A stretch of DNA of 64,000 nt. It comes from Halorussus salilacus. GTDB lineage: Archaea > Halobacteriota > Halobacteria > Halobacteriales > Haladaptataceae. The position numbers and the translations under genes were made by a program. The stretch spans positions 434,001-498,000 of the forward strand of contig NZ_CP099993.1 in assembly GCF_024138125.1 (NCBI RefSeq), given 5' to 3'. Position 1 is the stretch's first letter. Each line of letters begins with the position of its first letter. Of this stretch, positions 59,097 to 64,000 are shown one piece after another. The notes beneath the pieces are model-generated. The model worked only from the letters and a program-made list of their open reading frames with translations. It did no database searches and was not told the origin of the DNA.

Positions 59097-60239
59097 TCAG
59101 CGAGTCAGTCGCACGTCGAGACAGACGTTGAGTTCGTGTGGCGCGTACGACCGGACCGGGTGGCGGGTCTCGACCGCGACCTCGTACTCCGGTTCGGCCG
59201 CCGCCCGAATCGCGGCCTCGCCCGGCCCGAAGGGGTCGCCCTCGTGCTGGATGTCGTAGTAGTGGAGGACGCAGTCGTCGCCCGCGAGCGCGACCGCGGC
59301 GTCGAGGAACTCGTCGGCGCTGTGGGGGAGGTTCATCACGATGCGGTCGGCCCAATCGCGGTAGTCCTCGACTACGTCTCGGACGCCGTCACTTCGCTCC
59401 GCTCGCGACGAGCCCGCGACTACGTCGCGGACGTCCCCCTGTATCGCGGTCACGCGGTCCTCGACGCCGTTGCGGCGGGCGTTCTCCCGGAGGTACTCGA
59501 CCGCGCGCTCGTTCAGGTCCACGCCGACGACCTCCGCGCCGCGCTTCGCGAAGGGTATCGCGAAGGGGCCGACCCCGGCGAACATGTCGAAGGCGCGTTC
59601 GCAGGGGGCTCGCGGGCCCTGCCCGCTCACGGCTTCGCCGTTCGCTTCGCCGAGGCCCTCGCTTCGTTCGCGCCTCGCACCGCTCGCGTTTTCCGAGGGC
59701 CGTCTCCCCTCGCACACCTGCTCGGCGACGCGATGGCGCTCGGTCGCGAGTCGGGGCGAGAAGTACACCTCGGCCACGTCGAGTGCGAACTCGCAACCGT
59801 ACTCGCGGTGGACGGTCTCCGTTCCGGAGGACGCGTCCCCGGCCAGCACCTCCCAGTCGCGGACCCGGAGTTCGCCCTTGACCTTCGAGGCGCGGTCGAT
59901 GACCGTCCGCACGGGCAGGTCCGAGGCCATCACCGCGTCGGCGATCTCGCGGGCGCGCTCGGGGTCGTCCTCGTCCAGAATGGCGATGTCGCCGAGTCGC
60001 TCGTAACTGGGTTCGAAGCCCAGCAGGTCGGCGGGGGTGTCCTGCGTGTCGCGCTCGGGGACCTCGCGCTCGACGACCCGGAGGTCCTCGGGCACCGCCT
60101 CGGGGTCGGCGACCGGGACGTACAGCCAGCCCTCTTCGACCTCGATCTCGAACTCGTCGGCGAGCAGTCCGGCGTCGGCGAGCCGCCTTCGGGTCTCCTC
60201 GCCTCGCTCGCGCTCGACGCGCACGCACGGCACTTCCAT
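59097..60239 (-). CDS. trm5: tRNA (guanine37-N1)-methyltransferase, Trm5-like, with in-frame repeat insertions
   Basis: 380-residue SAM-dependent enzyme that methylates G37 next to the anticodon. The core motifs are FDMFAGVGPFAIPFAKRGAE, DLNERAVEYLRENARRNGV and MNLPHSADEFLDAA. Two stretches look foreign to the family. About 35 residues (GARRERSEGLGEANGEAVSG in the middle) sit just before the SAM motif. A 16-residue stretch AGSSRAERSDGVRDVV sits after GDVRDVV, flanked by a 15-bp near-exact duplication (59370-59384 and 59418-59432). Both encode ERSxG from the GAGCGAAGCGAG motif. The ATG at 60239 (MEVPCVRV) is chosen over one 19 codons upstream. Confidence 0.9.
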   Translation of the reverse strand: MEVPCVRVERERGEETRRRLADAGLLADEFEIEVEEGWLYVPVADPEAVPEDLRVVEREVPERDTQDTPADLLGFEPSYERLGDIAILDEDDPERAREIADAVMASDLPVRTVIDRASKVKGELRVRDWEVLAGDASSGTETVHREYGCEFALDVAEVYFSPRLATERHRVAEQVCEGRRPSENASGARRERSEGLGEANGEAVSGQGPRAPCERAFDMFAGVGPFAIPFAKRGAEVVGVDLNERAVEYLRENARRNGVEDRVTAIQGDVRDVVAGSSRAERSDGVRDVVEDYRDWADRIVMNLPHSADEFLDAAVALAGDDCVLHYYDIQHEGDPFGPGEAAIRAAAEPEYEVAVETRHPVRSYAPHELNVCLDVRLTR

Positions 60240-60351
60240 GCCTATCGGTTCTCCCCGGGACCGGTAAGCGTGACGCTTCCCGGGGCGCGCTCGCACGCTT
60301 CCCGAGTCGCACTCGAAAGGCTATAGCAACCTCGGACGCCTACACTCGGCC

Positions 60352-61125
60352 ATGCTCACCTTCGTCGGACTCGGACTCTACGACGAGCGCTCGGTCACGG
60401 TCGAGGGCAGAGACGCCCTCCGGGACGCCGATTCGGTCTTCGCGGAGTTCTACACCAGCAAACTCCTCGGCGCGAGCGTCGCCGACCTCGAAGCCTACCA
60501 CGGCGTCGACATCGAGGTCCGGGACCGCGCGGGCGTCGAGCGCGACCCCGAGGCCATCTTGCGCGCCGCCGAGGGCGGCGAGGCGGTCTTCCTCACCGCG
60601 GGCGACACCATGATCTCGACCACCCACGTCGACCTGCGCCTGCGCGCCGAGGAGCGGGGCGTCGACACCCGCGTGGTCCACGCGCCGACCGCCGAGTCGG
60701 CAGCCAGCGGCCTGACGGGCCTCCAGAACTACCGGTTCGGCAAGGCGACCACGCTCCCGTTCGACTACGCCCACGGCGCGGAGGGCGTCCCCGCCAGCGT
60801 GACGGAGGCCATCGACGAGAACCGCGAGCGCGGCCTCCACACTCTCGTGTATCTGGACATCAAAGCAGAGCGCGAGGAGTACATGACCGCCGACCACGCT
60901 GCCGACCTCCTCGCCGACGACTACGGGGACGTGCTGGCGGTCGTGGTCGCCCGGGCCGGAAGCCCCGACCCGCTGGTGGCCGCCGACCGGCTCTCGGCGC
61001 TCGCCGACCGCTCGTTCGGCGACCCGCTCCACCTGCTCGTGGTTCCGGGCGACCTCCACCACATCGAGGCCGACGCGCTCGCCGAACTCGCCGACGCGCC
61101 CCCCGAACTGCTCGACGTGGAGTAG
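60352..61125 (+). CDS. dph5: Diphthine synthase
   Basis: 257-residue SAM-dependent methyltransferase of the tetrapyrrole-methylase fold, acting in diphthamide synthesis on translation factor aEF2. The N-terminal strand LTFVGLGLYDERSVTVEGRD, the TAGDTMISTTHVDLRLRA loop (about 82-100) and PLHLLVVPGDLHHIEADAL near the end are as in archaeal Dph5/DphB. Normal length. It is divergent from trm5, with the family B pair downstream. Confidence 0.93.
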   Translation: MLTFVGLGLYDERSVTVEGRDALRDADSVFAEFYTSKLLGASVADLEAYHGVDIEVRDRAGVERDPEAILRAAEGGEAVFLTAGDTMISTTHVDLRLRAEERGVDTRVVHAPTAESAASGLTGLQNYRFGKATTLPFDYAHGAEGVPASVTEAIDENRERGLHTLVYLDIKAEREEYMTADHAADLLADDYGDVLAVVVARAGSPDPLVAADRLSALADRSFGDPLHLLVVPGDLHHIEADALAELADAPPELLDVE

Positions 61126-61159
61126 CTCCGACTCTGCGTCAAAAAGACCGTCCCCCGAA

Positions 61160-61413
61160 ACGCGTCCGACACCCTCTACTCGGCGCGTGCTGGTGCGGCC
61201 CCGCAGTTTGGGGCCGCACCGACACGCGCGAGGGCTGAGGACCACAGACTGCGAGTGGAACGAGCAGTCGAGGACCGCAGGCGGTTGGGGAGGGCCGTGG
61301 CCTGCGGCGGCGGTTGCTGTGCGGTGCTGTGCGGTGCGGTGCTGTGCGGTGCGGTGCTGTGCGGTGCGGTGCGGTGCTGTGCGGTCTTCATAGGTACCGG
61401 GAGTAGCTAGCTC
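61160..61413 (+). repeat. Family B dispersed element, copy 4, with an expanded GCGGTGCTGT tract
   Basis: A basal hairpin GCGCGTG/CACGCGC with inner stem GGTGCGGCCCC/GGGGCCGCACC is followed by GCGCGAGGGCTGAG and a CTGC/GCAG hairpin around GAGTGGAACGA. The CGGTTGGGGAGGG core and a microsatellite of GCGGTGCTGT words (61313-61384) come next. The element ends with TAGGTACCGGGAGTAGCTAG (61392-61411). It lies in sense behind dph5. Confidence 0.78.
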
Positions 61414-61465
61414 TGGCATCTCCGAGACGAACGCGACAGCTCGAAGCTAGCTACTCCCGGTACCT
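61392..61465. repeat. Inverted pair of family B ends
   Basis: TAGGTACCGGGAGTAGCTAG and onward CT at the left, and the exact complement at the right (about 61444-61465), are separated by about 30 bp. Two family B copies meet here tail to tail, midway between the convergent genes dph5 and artA. Confidence 0.85.
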
Positions 61466-61602
61466 AGGAGAACCGCACCGCCACCGCAGACCTCGACCCT
61501 CCCCAGCCTCCTGCGTTTCTCGGTCGTTCCCTTCGGTCACTCCCTGCGATACTCGTCCCTCGCGCGCGTTGCTCGCGCGCGCCGGGTATCAAAATCCGGT
61601 AG
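61440..61602 (-). repeat. Family B dispersed element, copy 5
   Basis: Read on the minus strand: GGCGCGCGCGAGCAACGCGC hairpin, GCGAGGGACGAGTATCGCAG, GAGAAACGCAG, AGGCTGGGGAGGG, GCGGTGGCGGTGCGGT and the GGTACCGGGAGTAGCTAGCT end. It lies in sense behind artA. Copies 4 and 5 with their flanks fill the gene-free gap 61126-61648. Confidence 0.78.
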
Positions 61603-61648
61603 CGCTGGTAGTTCTGGTAGCGGAGCGCCCCCTCGCGACTCGGTTGCC

Positions 61649-62623
61649 CTACTCGCCTTCGCCATCCGCGCGGAGTTGCCGGTCGCTACCCACCGCGTCG
61701 TGGAGGTCGTAGTCGTCGCCGGTGGCGATGTACAGCACGTCCTCGGCGACCGTGAGGAGTTCGGGAACCTCGCGGGCGACCGCCCACGCGATGCCCACCA
61801 GCGCGACGACCGAGAGGCTCTGGGCGATGACCCGGTCGGAGAGGAAGTACGACGCCCGCACGCCGTAGGCGGGGTCGCCGCCGTAGAAGAACTCGACGAG
61901 CGGGTCGACGACGAACTGGAACTGGAACCACTGCTGGCTGAAGGCGAGCGTGATGAACACCACGCGGGCGAGGTTGAGCACCCAGATGACCGGGATGGCT
62001 ATCGCGAGCGCCCGGAGCTTCCGGCGGAGGGGCGCGCGGACCGCCGCGATGAGGCCGCCGAAGATGGCCATGCTGCCCAGTCCCGTACACGCCAGCAGGA
62101 CGTTGATTCGGAACCGACCGGCCTCGGGGTTGTGGAAGACGTACCGTCCCCGAACGTCCTCCTCGACCGACTCGCCGAACAGGGGGGTCTCCAGGGTCCG
62201 GGTGGCGACCTCGAACTCGTAGCCCAGCGCCCGGAGCACGAACTCCCCCTGTGCGGTGACGAGTTCGATGAGCCCCTGCTTGGCGGGCGGGATCATCGTG
62301 AACGGCATGTAGATGAGACCCATGAACGCCACGGCGCGCGAGAGCAGGAAGAGGGTCGCGCGGCCCTGCACGAGCAGGTACGCGGCGTACAGGCACGCGG
62401 GGAAGGCGGCGAGGCTCAGCGCGCCCTCGATGAAGCTGTGCTGTTCGAACGCGAAGTGGGGGAACAACACCAGCCAGAAGACGCCGAAGACGACCCACGC
62501 GCCCCCGGCGATGTAGCGGGCGCGGCCCTCCCCGCGGTCGCCGTCGTGCCAGTCGAGCGCGATGGCGACCACGAACAGGCCGATGGTGAGCCACGCGAGT
62601 CCGTCTGTGAGCGCGGAGGTCAC
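61649..62623 (-). CDS. artA: Archaeosortase A
   Basis: 324-residue membrane transpeptidase-like protease with about eight helices. It processes PGF-CTERM proteins and is needed for their lipid anchoring at the cell surface. The active-site Cys is C179 in LLACTGLGSMAIFGG, and R220 in NLARVVFI lies 41 residues later, the same spacing as in the characterised Haloferax enzyme. A further conserved Arg is in SDRVIAQS (264). The start is taken as GTG at 62623, since no ATG fits the first helix and a CTTTATTCC TATA-like word lies about 30 bp before it. Likely substrates encoded here are the proteins at 8056 and 41913. Confidence 0.9.
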   Translation of the reverse strand: MTSALTDGLAWLTIGLFVVAIALDWHDGDRGEGRARYIAGGAWVVFGVFWLVLFPHFAFEQHSFIEGALSLAAFPACLYAAYLLVQGRATLFLLSRAVAFMGLIYMPFTMIPPAKQGLIELVTAQGEFVLRALGYEFEVATRTLETPLFGESVEEDVRGRYVFHNPEAGRFRINVLLACTGLGSMAIFGGLIAAVRAPLRRKLRALAIAIPVIWVLNLARVVFITLAFSQQWFQFQFVVDPLVEFFYGGDPAYGVRASYFLSDRVIAQSLSVVALVGIAWAVAREVPELLTVAEDVLYIATGDDYDLHDAVGSDRQLRADGEGE

Positions 62624-62777
62624 GGTTAGGAGGTAGCAAGCCCGCCGGGAATAAAGAGTTGACGGCTTCGGGTGGCGGTCGGGTAAGGTCTCGTTGAGTC
62701 GTCGGAAACGTCGCGTTTCGCTGCGGTGGCAGTGTGGGTGCGAGCCAACCGATCCCCGTGTCGGAGCACGAGCCAAA

Positions 62778-62809
62778 AACTGATAACCTCGTATATCCAA
62801 ATATACACC
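62778..62809 (+). promoter_or_regulatory. Promoter and palindromic operator of vapBC 1
   Basis: actgataacc (about 62779-62788) is in TATA position. GTATAT-CCAA-ATATAC (62791-62806) is a perfect hyphenated palindrome ending three bases before the ATG. A VapB dimer or VapBC complex bound there would cover the transcription start, which suits autorepression. Confidence 0.5.
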
Positions 62810-63046
62810 ATGACCAAGACGATTCGCGTTTCGGAGGACTTCCACGAGGTGGTGAAAGCCCACAAGCGAAACGACGAGACGATGGAGGAAACCCTGCGGC
62901 GACTGATGGGCGGTCCATCCCCGGATGCTCTCGCGGAAGTCGTCGGACGCGACGACGAGACGGCCGCGGAGATGCGAGAAGCGATAGAACGCAAGCGCGA
63001 CAGCGGCCGCGAACGACGTGCCGAACTCCGGGAGCGGTTCGAATGA
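62810..63046 (+). CDS. vapB: VapB-type antitoxin
   Basis: 78 residues. An N-terminal ribbon-helix-helix-like segment (MTKTIRVSEDFHEVVKAHKR) is followed by a charged helical tail (TAAEMREAIERKRDSGRERR) that would wrap the toxin. It resembles the short archaeal VapB/DUF7557-type antitoxins. It overlaps the toxin gene by four bases (ATGA). Confidence 0.82.
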   Translation: MTKTIRVSEDFHEVVKAHKRNDETMEETLRRLMGGPSPDALAEVVGRDDETAAEMREAIERKRDSGRERRAELRERFE

Positions 63047-63441
63047 TTCTGGACACGTCATTTCTTCTAGATCTGAAGGACGGAAAGCAAGACGCGTTCG
63101 AGAAGGCGACCGAACTGTACGATTCGGGCGTCGTCCAGCGCGTGGCGATTCCATCGGTGATGGAACTGCAGTACGTGGCGTCCATCGTCCAGTCCGACGA
63201 CGAGCAACGTCGGGTGAGGAATCTCCTCCAGATGTACCCCCTCGTCCCCGTCGACAAACGCACGGCACTTCGGGCAGGCGCGTTGTTGGCCGAGGCCGAC
63301 CGCCGCTACGGAGGGACTAGCGGCGTCGACAACCCCGACGCCCTCATCGGTGCGGTCGCCGAGCGGTTCGGCGAACCCGTCCTCACCGACAACGTCGACG
63401 ACTTCGCGAGGTTGCCCGGCATCGAGGTCGAGACGTACTGA
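63043..63441 (+). CDS. vapC: VapC-type PIN-domain ribonuclease toxin
   Basis: 132-residue PIN nuclease. The acidic site is D4 (MILDTSFLLDL), E41 (IPSVMELQY), D99 (VDNPDALIGA) and D116 with nearby D119-D120. It is expected to cut RNA, in related systems tRNA or rRNA, when the antitoxin is lost. The start overlaps the antitoxin stop. Confidence 0.88.
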   Translation: MILDTSFLLDLKDGKQDAFEKATELYDSGVVQRVAIPSVMELQYVASIVQSDDEQRRVRNLLQMYPLVPVDKRTALRAGALLAEADRRYGGTSGVDNPDALIGAVAERFGEPVLTDNVDDFARLPGIEVETY

Positions 63442-63468
63442 GTCCGATTCTCGGCTGTCGTGGCGAAT

Positions 63469-63499
63469 CCCTCATGAGGGTGCTCATGAACTTTATTAC
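63469..63499 (+). promoter_or_regulatory. Promoter and possible operator of vapBC 2
   Basis: CCCTCATGAGGG (63469-63480) is a perfect 12-bp palindrome. gctcatgaac follows with a partial copy, and ctttattac (63491-63499) is a TATA box about 26-34 bp before the ATG at 63525. The layout suits autoregulation by the AbrB-type antitoxin. Confidence 0.5.
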
Positions 63500-63524
63500 T
63501 CCGGAGGCCGTATCCTCGGCCACG

Positions 63525-63821
63525 ATGGCTACCAACGGCGAGCGGACCACGGTCAACGACCACTACTCGGTGACCGTTCCCGCCGCAATTCGGAATCGAC
63601 TCGACATCCAGCCGGGAGACAAACTCGACTGGAAGGTGACCGACGACGGCCAACTCGCGGTCGAAGTGGTGCAACAGCGGTACGGGGCGTTCGACGACTT
63701 CGAAGCCGTCGACATGGGGGCGACGAACGCGGCCGAGGACCACGACGCAATCGCCGTCGACGCCGGAGCCGACGATCCGACCGCCGACGAGCGTGGAGAC
63801 GATGGATGGCCGTCGCGATAA
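63525..63821 (+). CDS. AbrB/SpoVT-type antitoxin
   Basis: 98 residues. The N-terminal swapped-hairpin DNA-binding domain reads TTVNDHYSVTVPAAIRNRLD, then IQPGDKLDWKV. The acidic tail (after about residue 55) would bind the toxin. An in-frame ATG at 63474 would add 17 residues, but the TATA box at 63491 favours 63525. It overlaps the following PIN gene by 16 bp. Confidence 0.85.
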   Translation: MATNGERTTVNDHYSVTVPAAIRNRLDIQPGDKLDWKVTDDGQLAVEVVQQRYGAFDDFEAVDMGATNAAEDHDAIAVDAGADDPTADERGDDGWPSR

Positions 63822-64000
63822 TCGACACGAACGTCCTCGTCGCCCGGGCGAGTCGCAGAGACCAGAATCACGAGGCGGCCCGCGCCGTCGTCGACGGTAT
63901 CGACCGCGGTGACTTACCGAGCGTCAGGGTGACGAACTACGTGGTGACCGAGACGCTGAACTACATCCACGAGCGCCAGCACCACGCCCTCGCGGTCGAC
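63806..64000 (+). CDS. VapC-type PIN-domain toxin, N-terminal part (cut by right window edge)
   Basis: The first 65 residues are present. MAVAIIDTNVLVARASRRDQ gives the first active-site Asp (D7), and VTNYVVTETLNYIHER holds the conserved Glu (E49). The downstream acidic residues lie outside the window. It is paired with the AbrB-type antitoxin gene it overlaps. It is the second PIN toxin within 800 bp, with little sequence similarity to the first, so tandem duplication is not indicated. Confidence 0.85.
   Translation, partial: MAVAIIDTNVLVARASRRDQNHEAARAVVDGIDRGDLPSVRVTNYVVTETLNYIHERQHHALAVD

Noticed and set aside
61200-61400. Transposon terminal repeats with target duplication around family B copies
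   Set aside because: No flanking direct duplications and no transposase are visible, so a mobile origin is not claimed.

Overview
This window comes from a halophilic archaeon (class Halobacteria). The DNA is GC-rich and strongly GC-skewed at third codon positions, and the proteins are acidic. Many genes look leaderless, with an archaeal TATA box about 25-30 bp before the ATG. Lineage markers include archaeosortase A, PGF-CTERM surface proteins, Tat-exported binding proteins, the bacterioruberin genes lyeJ and cruF, GatE, Fen1, SRP19/Gar1, diphthine synthase, Trm5 and an MptE-like pterin kinase. The genus cannot be fixed from the sequence alone. About 65 protein genes and one tRNA-Thr are supported. 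No rRNA, CRISPR array or IS transposase is visible.

Layout. 1-8000: photolyase, a 4-TM protein, a MOT1-type molybdate/sulfate transporter, an SDR, an F420 enzyme, a DMT exporter and the folP-mptE pterin pair. 8000-19900: a PGF-CTERM surface protein with three PPC-like repeats, a SpoU methyltransferase, a PAP2 enzyme, a HemAT-like aerotaxis transducer, gatE, small secreted or membrane proteins and a two-gene bacterial-PH operon. 19900-20880: a gene-free kilobase packed with repeats. 20880-27630: fumC, a Tat-exported cysteine-rich peptide precursor resembling halocin precursors, and a sugar-type ABC importer (binding protein, two permeases, ATPase). 27630-37710: bolA, fen1, a FAD/Rieske oxidoreductase, GNAT, a methyltransferase, an ornithine cyclodeaminase homologue, a TumE/TumA toxin-antitoxin pair and a presenilin-like protease. 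37900-45850: a 1120-residue QxQ-repeat surface protein, srp19-gar1 and the cobalamin uptake genes btuF/btuCD. 46280-52005: carotenoid genes crtI-lyeJ-cruF, with crtB nearby. 52200-61130: small zinc-ribbon and HTH proteins, an aminotransferase, a low-GC type IIG restriction-modification gene beside tRNA-Thr, trm5 and dph5. 61650-64000: artA and two vapBC modules.

The most unusual content is non-coding. Family A is a long hairpin of about 107-129 nt present four times. Its stems change in a compensatory way while its internal loops stay constant, so it behaves like a structured RNA or a structure-selected DNA element. It always lies antisense inside a pair of co-directional genes, once between btuC and btuD. 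Its left arm is reiterated as a tandem array upstream, seven 56-57 bp units at 20161-20554. Family B, with five copies, carries a covarying basal hairpin, a TTGGGGAGG core and a conserved GGTACCGGGAGTAGCTAGCT end. Two copies face each other between dph5 and artA. A short GAGCGAAGCGAG hairpin motif recurs between genes and appears in frame inside trm5. Eight near-perfect 29-37 bp palindromes sit in other intergenic gaps.

Functional links: archaeosortase ArtA is encoded here together with two clear PGF-CTERM substrates, the surface protein at 8056-9636 and BtuF. crtB, crtI, lyeJ and cruF cover most of the route from geranylgeranyl diphosphate to bacterioruberin. Three toxin-antitoxin modules each have a candidate palindromic operator.
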